Shown in pieces: positions 11,508 to 23,267 of a stretch of DNA of 64,000 bases (positions within the stretch are counted from its first letter, which is position 1; each line of letters opens with the position of its first letter). The notes below the pieces were generated by a model. The model made no database searches. It was not told the DNA's origin and was given only the letters and a program-made list of their open reading frames with translations. This DNA comes from Diphasiastrum complanatum (lineage: Eukaryota; Streptophyta; Lycopodiopsida; Lycopodiales; Lycopodiaceae): contig CM055097.1 of NCBI GenBank assembly GCA_029204225.1, positions 60,493,467 through 60,557,466 on the forward strand, in the 5' to 3' direction. Both the position numbers and the translations under genes were made by a program.

Positions 11508-12354
11508 TCGGCCTTCGTCCCATCCTTACATCACACAGTTTCTCGCACCCCGCCCCCCGGCACTGTCTTCCTCGCTGCTCAGCCCAAAAAAAAAACAAAG
11601 CACTTGTCTGATACTCGAGAATCGACAACGACCAACCGCGACCATCACCAGCGACTGTCGTGCGACAGTCATTCGGACGGGTTAGGTAACCCTAGAAGCC
11701 AACTACAGTTAGGTGGCCGGAAGTCTGGATTGTTCTCTAACGGCGAATCGCTAACGGCGTCTTATTAGTACAGCGAGCGAATCACTAACCCGAGTTTAGC
11801 TGGCCTAAACCGGGGTTAGCCAGTACTAAGTAGCTTGAATGGTCAGAGGTGATTAAATACAAAACCTCGGCAGTACAAGAAAATCATATCTTTTCAGTAT
11901 ATAATTTCCAAAAAAATTAAATATATAAATTCGGAATAAAGCCAAAAAAGTGGTAATAGAAAATTCAAAAATGGTTCAAAAACCCCTTTCATTTGGCTAG
12001 CTGCTTGAAGGCCGATTTTCTTTTTAAATTAAAAAGTTTTAAATATTAAAATGTAAGGGGTCCTTTTCGTGGCCCCCACATGGCCACCCGCTTATTCTAT
12101 AATTTCTCGAAAAGCGTGTACCCAAGGCAGTGCCCCCACGAGCCAAATAAAGGGTTGAGTTTACCATTTTTTTCTGGTTTTTTTTTCCCTTCACTATCTT
12201 TTTGGAGGGGTTAAGAACAATTGATGTTTGATGTTGTAATTGGAGAGGGGTAGAGGGGTGGGGGCCCCAGCCTTGGTTGAGTGTAGTCCTGTCTTTCCCT
12301 ACCAGCACAACATCACCATCATCATACATAAATGATGGTCTTGCTTCTCCTAGC

Positions 12355-13075
12355 ATGATAGTAACCTTCCACCAAGCTTCCAGTTTAGACGTCCTATAGG
12401 AAATGACTTGATAGTACTACTACCTTCCACCAAAGTTCTCATTTTAGCATCCTATACGAAATAACTTTACATTAACCTTATATTTTAGCATCCTATACAA
12501 AATAACTTTAGGTAACCTTTCACCAAAGTTCTCATTAAGACATCCTATGGGAAATAACTTGATGGTAACCTTCCTCCAAACCTCTCATTTCGACATCATA
12601 TGGGCGACTGACATTTCACCCTAAACCCTATGCAAGAATATTCATATGGATAGCCAATTTCCAGGTGCCATATATGTGAAAGCTTATCATTTGCTTTGGA
12701 GATGAAAATTCTTGGAGGATTTTAGAAACACAAAGAAGTAATCAGCTAAAATTTAGGCAAAGGTTTCTTGCACGTTTTCCACTGTGGTCAACCCCTTGTC
12801 TTCACGCTCTCACTCTCCAACCAAAGTTCTCATCTAGACATCCTATGGGACATTGACATCTCACACTAAACCATAGGCTAAAATCTTCATAAGAATAGTC
12901 AATTTCTAGGTGACATATATGTGGAAGTTGATCATTTACTATGTAAATGAAAATTCTTGGAGGATTTTTAAAACGTCTACAAAAAGAAGTAATCAACTAA
13001 AAACAAAAACTTGGGCATTACGCACAGGTTTCTTGCACCTTCCGCCGTGGTCAATGCCTTCTCTTCATGCTCCCT
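12355..13075. repeat. Degenerate tandem repeats and a ~245-bp direct duplication
   Basis: From 12355 to about 12600 a unit of roughly 60-70 bases recurs (ccttccaccaaagttctcat...catcctatrsgaaataactt). A longer unit is then present twice in direct orientation, at about 12570-12815 and 12815-13075. It shares ccatatatgtg/gacatatatgtgg, gaaaattcttggagga, aaagaagtaatca and aggtttcttgcac. No frame is conserved between the two copies. Confidence 0.65.
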
Positions 13076-13829
13076 TCCACATTAGAAGGCCCCTTGGCCT
13101 AGGCCTCCAAACACTCCCTACACATAAAGCCAAATGTTTTGTGTGGAGATTACAAGATGCTTGGAAAGTTGGTATTTCAAAAGTGATGAGAGCAAAAAAT
13201 AAAATTAATGTTTGAAAGAGTCTAAATTTTGATATTTGTGATAAATGTATTCTAGTTATTTTGTTGACACTATCTAATTTATTGAGCATCTTTGTGTACA
13301 AAATATACACTTTACGTCACATAGTAAGGCCAAGCCAAGGAGTATCACAAGGCTCCAAACAACCACTCTCAAACCACCTAGGATTAGAACATGCACTTAC
13401 ATGTGCGTGTTCTTCCAACTTGTGGACGCGGTTTCAAGTCTACTGCTATTCAAGACATCATAGATGTGAGGCTAGCACAAGGGTCACAAGGCTCCAAACG
13501 TCAACTCTCATAATATCCAAAATTGGAGAATGCGCCTATGTGGCCGCAATTGCAGTTCTTATTAGATTCGATTACTCCATGTGCCATCATATTTACAGGA
13601 TCCTTAAGAGGGGGCTAAAGACTTTATCTGAACAATGACAATATTGAAATACAAAGTTTGGTCAAACATTCAAATAATAATTTGTTCCAAACATTTGGAG
13701 AGGCAAGGTCCAAAAAAACAAATTGTTGTTAGTATATTTTGAGAATTCAAACATTCTGAAGCCTCATTTAGATAAATCTATAGCCAAGGTAGTTACAGTT
13801 CATTTGCTTGGAATACTTAACGCATCTTG

Positions 13830-13900
13830 GTTTCCAAGGGGGGCGAACCTGGGACCAAAGAAACTTTGGATGCCAAGCTAGCCGACTGAGCCACCTTGGA
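13830..13900 (-). repeat. tRNA-like SINE head
   Basis: On the minus strand the sequence reads tccaagg, then tggctcagtcgg (a good A box), and 40 bases later aggttcgcccccc (a B box with one or two changes), closing with ccttgga. This last element can pair with the first seven bases as an acceptor-like stem. It is too degenerate in the T arm to be a working tRNA, so a tRNA-derived SINE or tRNA pseudogene is the best call. Confidence 0.55.
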
Positions 13901-14704
13901 TATTGGAATACCTAATGGCATAATATAGTATTTAAAGGATTCTTACCCTTGAGTTGTACGATTCTAAAAGGTAGCAATTTTAAAAAATCAACGACCTTCC
14001 AAATTTGCAAGAATTTTGAGTTCATCTCTAAGGAGGTTTCTAGAGCACCAGAGATTACATCCAATATCTTGCATTTTTTAAACTTGTCATTATCTTTAAA
14101 ATGTTGCCATCTAAATACTACACCTCCAAAGGCCTACTAATTCATATCCTTGAACTACATGACTTTAATGCTCATAATGTATTTCTAGCACGATGACAAA
14201 ATGAACAACAAAATCAACTCACCTTACTCAGATAAAATCTACCCACAATAATTAGAAATCCAGATATTTCAAATATTTCTATTATTTGATAATCTACTCA
14301 AATGAGCATGCATTTTGTAACTTTTCCAACCCTCACAAGCCATTTGTGTTTTATAGAATTTTTGTTTGTACCAAGTGATTCAACTATTGATTTTAGACAG
14401 GATGTGCAAGAAGAATAACAAAGAAATCCACTAGTCACTCAAATAGAATGGCCTCGAGTTTATTGTGTACAACCGAGACATGCCAGATTTGGAGACCCTC
14501 ATAACAATTATATCAAAGAGCCAAAGGGAGAGCAACAGCTCTATATACATGTTGTTATCAGGTGAAAGAGCTAGACAAAAGATAAAGCCAATGCAAAACT
14601 CGAGCTAATGTGTATGACATAAAGAAAACAAAACCTCTATTGTGAGGTGATAAGGGTCTAATGTCTACAAGATCTAATTGCATCTAGTCCAAATCATCCA
14701 TTAG

Positions 14705-14730
14705 GGCCCTTTTTGAAATCAAAAAGGGCC
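14705..14730. repeat. 12-bp perfect palindrome with 2-base loop
   Basis: The sequence ggccctttttga, then aa, then tcaaaaagggcc: 12-base arms pair perfectly. It lies about 30 bases downstream of the stop of the minus-strand coiled-coil remnant, so it might act as a 3' end hairpin or be a TE terminus. Confidence 0.85.
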
Positions 14731-14756
14731 TCTTCCTTGCCTAAACAAGTTTCTTA

Positions 14757-15330
14757 AGCAACCATAAGTTGCTGTTGTTGTTGTGCTGCTTGCTCTGCTT
14801 TCTTGAGCTGCTCGGTCAATTGATGGACCAGCTCCTGGCTCTCTTTCCTCTCTTTTTCTCTTGCTTTATTCGACTGCGCGACCTGATCAGTCAAGGCCTG
14901 CAGTGTTTGCCCCGCCACCACTTGTTTGGTCGTGAGATTGCTCAGTAGCTCTTTCAGATAGCATATGATAAAGTTGATTTTGGAGGCTCGTTAAGGCGGT
15001 CCATCAACTCAGTGCCTGAGTATCCCAACTGGCCGATGGTGGCAGAGTTACGAGGGGTGGCTGCAGGGGTGTAGTGGCAGAGATGGTGGCGATTGGTGAA
15101 GAAACAGTAGTGGTAGAAATAGGTGTAACTATGGGGTTGACAACAGAGGTAAGTGGAACAGCGACAGTAGAAATGAGAGTGGGGAGAACAAGAGACGAAA
15201 CAAGTGGAATAGAGACAGATAGGGGGACTGAGGTGGCGATGGCAAGAGTGGCAATGGCAGATGCGATGGGGCTTGAGATTAATGCGATGGCAGATGCAAT
15301 GGGGCTTGAGACTAGATAGATTGTTCACCA
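14757..15330 (-). pseudogene. Coiled-coil retroelement accessory ORF remnant
   Basis: Minus-strand frames give a Ser/Thr/Pro/Val-rich region (about 15300-15050) with short runs such as VSSPIATISATTP. After a stop and a frame change comes an Ala/Gln/Lys-rich heptad region (about 14975-14760) with QALTDQVAQSN, ELVHQLTEQLKKAEQAAQQQ and a stop at 14757. The design (low-complexity stretch, then coiled coil) resembles the accessory ORF after the Gypsy element at 62.4-63.3 kb, but direct sequence similarity is weak by eye. It is probably a TE remnant; the function is unknown. Confidence 0.45.
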
Positions 15331-15429
15331 AATTGTTTGGTCTATTCAAAAGCGGTTCAATGTGTCCTTATTGCAACAAGAAATGTCGATTGGTAGAATA
15401 TCAGAGTGGTTTCGTACTTCTTCTTTTAG

Positions 15430-16661
15430 TTCAGATCCCAGACGATGAGGAAGTTTCTGTTGTTGACCCTCCTTCATTATCCTCTGTTCAATCAGCCATT
15501 AATAAAATCAGTCACTGTCTTATCGACACTCATGATAAGGAGAGTGACTTTATTGATGTAAATACTGATTTTCTCCGGGATTCTTTTATTGGCCAAAGTT
15601 CATCTGCTGATGAATTGATCCCTATAGAGGAGTCTAAATGTCTTTTCAATTTGCATGTATATTATATTAATGACGATATATATTTTACTACTGCTGATTT
15701 ATGTAAATTTTTTGACTATCGTGAAGATGAGATTCTATGTTTATTATCCGGCACAATTTCCGAATTCTCCGACTTTGTAGATTTTGAAACAGATGACCTT
15801 GTTTCTGGTACTGATTTTGATGATGAGGAGGGCTTTATGACCGGTGAAGAATGCCTGACTAAGACTTTATCAAATAATGCTGAGGATGGGCGAGGCAGAC
15901 CATCCGATGAAGAATTCACGGCATTTCAATCCCAGATGGGCTTTATGACCGGTGAAGAATGTCTGACTAAGACTTTATCAACTATTGTTGAGGATGGGCG
16001 AGGCAGACCATTTGATGAAGAATTCAAGGCATTTGAATCCCAAATGGGCTTCCCTCGTCCATCATTAATGCACTTCACTGATTCCACTTCCGTACGTGGT
16101 CATTATATTGATCATCCTGATCTGGTTGTTGCTGATGATGAAGAATGTGTAAGTGTTTAAACTTCCTTTCATTAGAATGTTTTTAATCACTGAATGTGTT
16201 TTTGCTAACATATTTCCTATTGCAGGATGCTCTCATAATTGATGATTTTGCTGCAAGACGGTGGCTTCAGACAACACGCATCCTCGTTCTAGAGGGATAG
16301 TGGACTTGGCCACTATCTTAGGCATTTCCTGAAGAATGAGATCTATATTGCTCATTCCAAGCTGAGCCCAGTTGGGGAGAGTCTTATAATGGCAGTTAAA
16401 GCTTTATCATTTGACCTAGGAGGACATAAATTTGTTAAGGCAAATAAGATCATTTTTGTCAAAAGATCTTATGTTTTGAACATTTTAGGTTTTACTGATG
16501 GGAATGTTTCTTTAAGGAGCTCCCATTATTCATTGTATTCCACTTATATTGAACTTAATGGAAATAAGGATAATGCAGATCTATTAGATGCATACGCTAG
16601 CAGAGAATTTTTTCATGACAATACTGCCATAGAATCTGACACACGATCTGATGATGAATAG
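15430..16661 (+). CDS. Unrecognised acidic protein with tandem 36-residue repeat
   Basis: I do not recognise this gene. A long frame runs from about 15261 to 16160. I take a likely exon to begin near 15438, where tttagttcag looks like a splice acceptor, and to end at 16148 before gtaagt. The protein is strongly acidic (many DD/DE/EE) and contains KCLFNLHVYYINDD and LCKFFDYREDEI. It then has two copies of a 36-residue unit beginning GFMTGEECLTKTLS (108-base period, copies at 15831 and 15939). After a good acceptor at 16223-16224 a short exon reads DALIIDDFAARRWLQTTR. Then a frame change is needed to continue into SPVGESLIMAVKALSFDLGG (stop at 16661), so the 3' part may be a further exon or a broken one. 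It converges with the next gene on the minus strand. Confidence 0.45.
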
Positions 16662-17109
16662 TTGACATTTTGTATTTTGTTATAATACAATCAATACATT
16701 TACATTGAGTATTTCTCCTCTCTTGTTCAATGAATTTGCAAAGCAATTCTAAACATGTCATGATTTGATGACAATGATGATTTTCTACTTAGCAATCATC
16801 TAATTTTCTCTTATTATATAAACTTGCATGCTTTTCTAAACTTGTTGTATTGTGTGGACTTTGTTATATGTCGAATCTGAACTCTGCGGTAGAACCACTG
16901 AAACAATTGACAAATGTAGTTTCGTTTTTCATTGGTTCCTCCATGTTGTGTGTTTCGATGAAATGCTGCTCGTGCTTGCCAGTGTGACTTCTCCATCCCT
17001 TGTGATGGCCATACACTCAAGCTTTCATATGTGTTTGCAAAAAATGTTGTATGATCTCTTAGTATGTGTTGCATATGTCAAAATCATAATGTTAGTCTTA
17101 TGTTTGGAT

Positions 17110-19421
17110 CTAAATATATATGAAAAATTGAAAGCATCTTGAAAATTTTATACTAACCATGTAATGAGTGATATGATCTTCTCCCCATGCTTTTGATACT
17201 GCATTAACAAACTCGACACAAGTCCTTTTGATAGCTTTCTTATCAATATCAGAGTATTTTTCTTTTCTTAAAATAGCAATCATACTATCAAGCTTCTTCC
17301 ATACATCAACTTTTAGTACTCTGGTTTTGCCGTCTTTCTCGAAGTCCTGAGTGGCAGCAATAATATATGTCCAGACTGAGTGTTGAATATTAGAAGCCTT
17401 ACTAGTATGATTTGATAGAAAACAACGCGCTTTTGCTCCTCCTATGTTTGGCTTAGTTGGCATGTTCCCATTCTGTCCTGAAAGCTTTTCATCTTTTTGA
17501 ATTTTGACATGTCCCTTATGGAGTCTTGCATTTGATAAAACATCTTCTAATCGAGAGATAGCTTCCTTTGCTAATGATGCTGGCTTAGTATTCCAAGCAA
17601 AAACTATATGAAGATAAATGATCTTTTCTATTAATCTAACTTTTGCATGAAGAGTGCAAACATGCACATTTTTCAAGGTGATAGGCAGCGCAAGCTTCCA
17701 GTTTGGATCTGCATATTCTCTAGTAATTCCTGTATTCCTAGTTACATCTTTTGCCATTTTCATGCAGTACAAACAAGGGTGTTTTGATGTAGCACCATGA
17801 GAGACCATATACATACATTTCAATGTTTTCAAATCACCTGCTAAGTCCCATTCAATATTGAAGTCTCCAACTCCTGGAACATTGAGCAGTCCTCCATCCA
17901 TATGGTCCTTGATGATCCTAGGATAAGATGTCCTTGAGAATATCCATGATAATATATCATGATCCTCCTTTAGAACCTGTCCAAAAAATTAAGCAGACTT
18001 AGTTTACAATGAATCAATACTATTCAATGAATGTAATGTAGTAATGAGGCTAGTTACCTGAAATATATCATTTTCTGATTGGACACTGAATCTGAAATCT
18101 TCTTGGTTCTCTGTTCGTGATAGAGCACCATTCATGAGAGTTATACTAACCCTCTCCATCTTCTGCCCTTTCACAATTTTTGACTCATCTAACTTAAGTA
18201 CTATGATTATTTTGCCATTCACCTTTTCATAGGTTATATCATAGAATGTGACGATGTATCTCAGCAAGTAATTAGATCAACAAATAATTTGTTTGATGAA
18301 TTATAGAATATCGATCTTCCATCAATTTCATACACCTCCTCAAAATGAAATGGAGTTCCAATGATCTTATGCATACCTATGTTTGATGTATCCCTCTCTT
18401 TCTTCAAGTGATATGTCCTAGGGATTGGGACTTTTCTAATTTGAACATGCTTAAAAGCTTCTCTAATTAGTTTAATATTGTTGCATATTCTTCCCTACTA
18501 ATACCTGCAAAATCACAAGCACCTTGAACTATATTCTTATCTAAACTTTTTTGAATGTCCACCATCAAAGACTCTGCTATTTTACACTTTACATTTGAAC
18601 TCCTATTGTTCATCATGATACGCTCAGTCGATTTGCAAGTCAATATTGTGCCCAATGACATTCCTAGTGAAGCATTGTCTTTAATATTATGAGGAACTAC
18701 TAATGCAGATCTGCAAAAAAAACAGATAGTTAATAGAATATCACCATAGCTGAAATTAAATCCAAATGTCATTGAAAAACTTACAAAAATCAGAATATGC
18801 TTACTTGAATGCACAGATCCTTCTATTTCGATAACCTCCTTTTGAAAGCGTTTGAATATCCTTGCAACTTTGTTGCTTTCGCTTCTTACTTTCAGCCTTC
18901 TTCTTTGCCAAATCCACATCCTTCAATAATTGTAAGTTTTCAATACGAATAGACTGTAAGACTGATTGCATTTGCTCTAGTTCTGATTTGATATTGATTG
19001 TTATCTTCTGTAATGATTCATTATTTTTTTTGAGTTGTTTATTTTATTTTAACGTCTTTTGGAGATGACAATCTTTATTCTGACAATAAGAGGATATCCG
19101 AATCAACTCACCTTCTAAATAGTGAACTTTATTCATATAAAGTTGTTTTCCATGGTTCTGCAATCTTTCACAATATCCTAGTAATCCACTATGCCCATTG
19201 CATGTCCGTGTAACTAAATGAGTTATTGAAGAGAATGTGGGATGTGTCAAAGTGCTTGGATCTTGTGGATATAATGTTCCATCTGTCCACAAATCCAAGT
19301 TTTTTTTTTCCTTTTGCCTTGTAACGAGAACGATCCTCAACAGAATTCCTTTGCCTCCTCTTCTCTGCAAAGGTGCCAAATCAATAGGGATATCCACATG
19401 TAGATGATACAATGTCATCAT
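17110..19421 (-). pseudogene. Unrecognised multi-exon gene, frameshifted; coiled coil + CxxC domain
   Basis: Reading leftwards there are four parts. (1) 19421-18805 has an N-terminal region with DLWTDGTLYPQDPST, then, after one in-frame stop at about 19038, a Lys/Glu-rich coiled coil with a basic stretch AKKKAESKKRKQ. (2) After a GT-AG intron, 18715-18480 has VVPHNIKDNASLGMSLG and GACDFAGISREEYATI. (3) 18480-18060 has KVPIPRTYHLKKERD and GTPFHFEEVYEIDGR, then YDITYEKVNGKIIIVLKLD. Two frame changes are needed, near 18480 and 18265. (4) 17970-17150 has GDFNIEWDLAGDLKTLKCMY, HPCLYCMKMA (a CxxC), HVCTLHAKVRL and a Lys-rich end. It looks like one protein of some 700 residues, now damaged. I know of no named domain for it. 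The CxxC block next to a (G)DLK segment recalls captured or transposase-like proteins in other eukaryotes, which is inference only. A related piece lies at 55140-55525. Confidence 0.5.
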
Positions 19422-19439
19422 AAAAAAACAATAGAGTAA

Positions 19440-20247
19440 TTAGTTGCATCAAAGTACTATGACTAGATTCTATGAAGCAAAACAAAATACTCATCTTTGA
19501 TTATATTATATACTATGTACGATCAATCCAATCTCCATGCTTGTATGCTTGATTCAAATTTGGAAATGCCGCTCATTTTTTCATTCCAATAGGTAGTTGG
19601 CGCTCATATTTTCATTCCAAGGTAATGATGGCGTTCATAATTGGAGATGGCACCCATATTTCCATTCTCGTGGAAGGAATGCATATGTAAACATTTTGCA
19701 ATTTTTCCTGATTCAAATTTGGGAATGGCGGTCATATTCTAGATCCAGGGAAAATACTGCTCTTTTTGTAACCAATGGAGGGAATATTTTTGAATTTAGT
19801 CAAGTTATACTGCGAACTGTTTATAGTTCTTAACTGTGACTATAGACACTATGGTTAGATCATTGGGGGTTGGGGAGGCCTCGGGAGTGGTGGGGGCAAG
19901 CAAATAAACAATATCGTTTTTTTATTTTGATATTTTTTTATATCCTACATGGCATTCCTTAAAGGGTCTTTTTGATATTGAGAACTCCTCTAATGGCTTA
20001 GACTTCGTCAAAGGTGCCGAAATCCAAAATAGCACTCGGCCACCTATTGCACAAGAAATTGGCACACAACAAAGATTGATCCCAAAATGCATCTCTCTCG
20101 CTGCTGATTTCAAGTGACGCTCTTGCGATGAGTTCTAATTAATGTTTGTACTTTACAATGGGATTAGGGCACCATGTGCTATTATCAGTCGTCAAATATT
20201 CAAGTCGACTAGTTGATATGCGACTTAGTCGATGAAGTTGGATAAGT
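19440..20247. other. Intergenic stretch
   Basis: No gene is seen. The phrase gctcatattttcattcca recurs with variation near 19570-19740 (cgctcattttttcattcca, gcgctcatattttcattcca, gcacccatatttccattc), a loose array of four or so degenerate short repeats. Confidence 0.5.
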
Positions 20248-20425
20248 CGATGAGTGACCAATGACGAGGAGTCGATGTCGGACTAATGGTTGATGTCTAT
20301 GAATGGTCACAAATGGTTGATGTCTTTGCAATCGATGTCGGTTGAGGCGATGAGTGACCAATGACGAGTAGTCAATGTCAGACTAATGGTTGATCTCCGA
20401 CGAATAGTCGATGTTGTTGTAGCCG
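20248..20425. repeat. 100-bp tandem repeat, about 1.8 copies
   Basis: The segment beginning cgatgagtgaccaatgacga occurs at 20248 and again at 20348, exactly 100 bases apart. The similarity continues through gtcggactaatggttgatgt. The unit is itself rich in gtcgatg-like submotifs. Confidence 0.75.
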
Positions 20426-20739
20426 ATGGAACGCTGCCATCAATTTCTTTGTATTTTCGCAGACTGTGCGACTGTACAAGTATTTACATATAGCAAATGA
20501 ATGGATCTAGATTAGTGATGAGATAAGGGATGGAGAGGATAGAAATCCAACAGCTGCATCATCAAATGGGACATTAGAGGAACCAAAAACAACAATGCTA
20601 GCCAATCAGACAAGAAAGGAAGACATGGCCTCACAACAGAGTCAAGAGGCAGAACCAAGTGCCACATGTCACAAAGTTGACCAAGACTATAAAAAAGATG
20701 ACCAACATGAGCCTTAGGCCTGCAGAATAAAAATTATTC

Positions 20740-22146
20740 AATCGGACCAATGTGGATACTGTTATAGAGATCATGCACACACTGAATGTCCAGTACAAAA
20801 CCCTTGCTTAAAAAATCAAGGGCATAATGCAGAGCATAAGGTTGGAGATCAGAATAAAAAAAGATCAAACTTAATGAAGAGCCAACAAGAGAATCATTCA
20901 ATGGATGTCAAGAGTTTTGTCTTGAGCACATCAGGACAGTCCTTAACCGAAAAAGGTGGGTGGAAGTCTTGGTAATATCACCAGGCATGTCCTTGAGTTC
21001 AGCTGAAGACCATAATAGCTTACCAGTCTACTATGTGGAAAGTGAGAAGGAACATTTGTTACATGTGTATGCTTATCGCCTCCAAGGGGATGGTATTTTG
21101 CGCATGGTACGATGTTTCGGATGTGGTGGAAGACATTGTTGATCAAAATGCCCACATCAAGATGACCCAACAGTCTTTTTACCTTCGTGTTCACAATGTG
21201 GCGTCAACCATCCATGTCTAGATTTTCCATTGAGGCAATTATGAAAAGCTAAGATGACATTATCTTACAAGGACCAGCATCTACCATGTCATCAAACAAA
21301 TCCAGTCAAGATGCACTACAAACGAAAAATTTTATTGCCACCTAGTTTTGAGACAAGTGAACTACACGACAATCCTCCCAAATCCAATAAGTGCACAAAG
21401 TCACCTCAGTCTCAAACGACTACAACATAGAATTCATCAAGCAAATTGCAACAATAGAAATTACAAGAATTCTACCCAGCCTTCTACAACATTTGGTGGA
21501 TGCTACATTACAATAGGTACCTGTGACAAGTGGAACTCTTGGCAGAAAATCAGCATAAGGCTTGCAAGCAAGCATGGTCACACAGTCTTCAAGACCACAA
21601 GACAATGGGAAGGGAAGGGCTAAGGTCAACCAACTCCCAAATCATCAATTGCCAACACACAAGACAATGGGAAGGGAGGGCTAAGGTCAACCAACTCCAA
21701 AATCATCAATGGGCAATGTTCAACCAAAGTCTGATTGTTCGACAAAACAACAGACCACCAACATAGTGCCAAATCCGGGTATAACAATGCTTGAAAGGCC
21801 AAATCCAAGGATTTCAAGCCCAATAAGGTCATTTGCACAACAAGAACTAGCACCTACAATGTCTACGCCTTGTCCTTAATTAATAAGATTGACTATCGAG
21901 GAAAGTCTTCAGGTTCGAGCTTACCATGAATACATGGATAGAGAAAGCAGTCAAGCGAGCATGTCTTATCCACATTATGAATTGAGAGAGACCACGACAA
22001 TACCACTAGAAGAAGTAGTGCCGATCGATGAGGATCAATATCAATCAGCTTTATCATGGGATCCTCTGATGGATGGTGTCGACTACCCATTTGTCGATGA
22101 ACACAGTTATCAAGAATGGCCGCTAGACCCATATGGTTATTTTTGA
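20740..22146 (+). pseudogene. Gypsy-type gag fragment with several zinc knuckles
   Basis: In one frame near 20740 I read CGYCYRDHAHTECP (a CX2CX4HX4C knuckle) followed by CLKNQGHNAEH. Near 21110, RCFGCGGRHC, then a stop where Trp is expected, then SKCPHQDD, and a few residues on CSQCGVNHPC. The series of three CxxC/H clusters matches the order in the gag of the Gypsy element at 57.5-58.1 kb (CSICIENHIVNECP, CGKNHKVAECP, CRDCGYGHCYKDCP). The end, from 21889, is an acidic tail with LEEVVPIDEDQYQSALSWD and a stop at 22146. Stops and frame changes make it a relic. Confidence 0.55.
21597..21719. repeat. 62-bp tandem duplication
   Basis: Two copies, 21597-21658 and 21659-21719, both beginning acaagacaatgggaaggga and containing gctaaggtcaaccaactcc. 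They differ by a few bases and one deletion. They lie inside the gag relic. Confidence 0.85.
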
Positions 22147-22479
22147 AAACCTGGCAAATCCATGTTCTTGTTGATTGTCATCAAATAAAAGCCTTAGGTT
22201 TTACATAAGCGAACTCATACCTACACTTTTCCTGGATCAGAAACAAAATATATATCTATGCTCTCTACAATTTTGACAACGCCAACGACTCATCATTACC
22301 AAATGCTACCATCTCAAGGACTAGTTAGAGGCAGTGCCATGGGACTGGCACCTGTTTGGCAGCAGGAAGATGTTGCCCGATTCTGGGAACAACATGGAAT
22401 ATTCTAAAATATGGCAAGAGGCTCTTGCATAAAGGAAGTAGAGAATCGGAAGTGTTAGAAACGGGCGACCATTTGGCAT

Positions 22480-23230
22480 CTTGCGTGTGTGAGTCCAACA
22501 TTGGCCCTGAGGCTAATAAATGTCATAAGTGCAATGACAATGACATCATGTGACTATAAGCCCAAACCTATGGGCACTATTTTAGATTTGTAGACTAGGA
22601 ATAAAGAGACTTGGGGCATTATTTATATTAACATCATAAAAAGGCCTCAAAGTCAAGTTAGCTAAGGTTCTAAATTTAATGGAACTCACATGAATTATGT
22701 GAAGGGCACATTTCTAAATTTTAAAACCATTAGATTTTGTAGGAAGGGCTTGGGTTAGAATCTTTGCCAAATTTTGTCCATCGTCCTTAAGTTGTCAGTG
22801 ATAGCTTAATGTGGGCAGGGAATGTCCCAAAATACAAGAAACCACAATCAATTCCATCTACAAGACAAAGGGGGCCGCTCACCTCATGTGCCACATATTA
22901 AAATGGGGAGAATCCATTTTTTCTATAATGAATCTATGGTGGACCTCACTTTGGAATAAAAAGGGATTTGGAGAATTACCACTTTAATTTGTTGCAACAG
23001 CTATCATGATGAGAAATGTGATGATTTTCTCAAAGGTAGCATGCCTTTTATTAGGTGAGTTTGAGTTGCAAGTTTTTTTTTAATCCTTTTAGATTGCAAA
23101 ATTTTCCTATTTTTTGTTCCATTTCTGTTGGACCGCCATTCAAAGATGCTCTCAATCTTTCTATAGAACTTGGTCTTCACTAACTTCATACCTATCTCTT
23201 CATTTTCTTATGAGGTAGAAAAAAGATTCA
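22480..23230 (+). repeat. Possible Gypsy LTR relic
   Basis: The region is non-coding. It shares short ordered blocks with the putative 5' LTR at 56.28-56.99 kb: gagtccaac versus aagtccaac, ctaataaa, aaaaggcctcaaagtcaagttag versus caaggcctaaatgtcaagttag, and a nearby aataaa. Its position just after the gag relic would fit a 3' LTR of the same broad family. The match is by eye and weak. Confidence 0.35.
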
Positions 23231-23267
23231 TGATAGCCTCTTATGAAAATCTAATACTTCATCAGCC

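Larger units (their letters stand above)
9240..14700. other. Gene-poor intergenic stretch
   Basis: I see no convincing coding gene in these 5.4 kb on either strand. Open frames are short and lack domain motifs. Apart from the SINE-like heads, the poly-C run and the degenerate tandem repeats listed separately, the stretch is AT-rich unique-looking DNA. A pyrimidine-rich patch lies near 11040-11090. Confidence 0.6.

Noticed and set aside
13830-13900. Intact tRNA gene
   Set aside because: A and B boxes are present, but the T arm and anticodon arm do not pair well, so a SINE or pseudogene is more likely.
15074-15349. Open frames at 15074-15319 (plus) and 14954-15349 (minus)
   Set aside because: The plus frame is the complement of the Ser/Thr/Pro-rich remnant, and the minus His/Cys-rich frame is a shifted reading of it. 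Neither has a motif.
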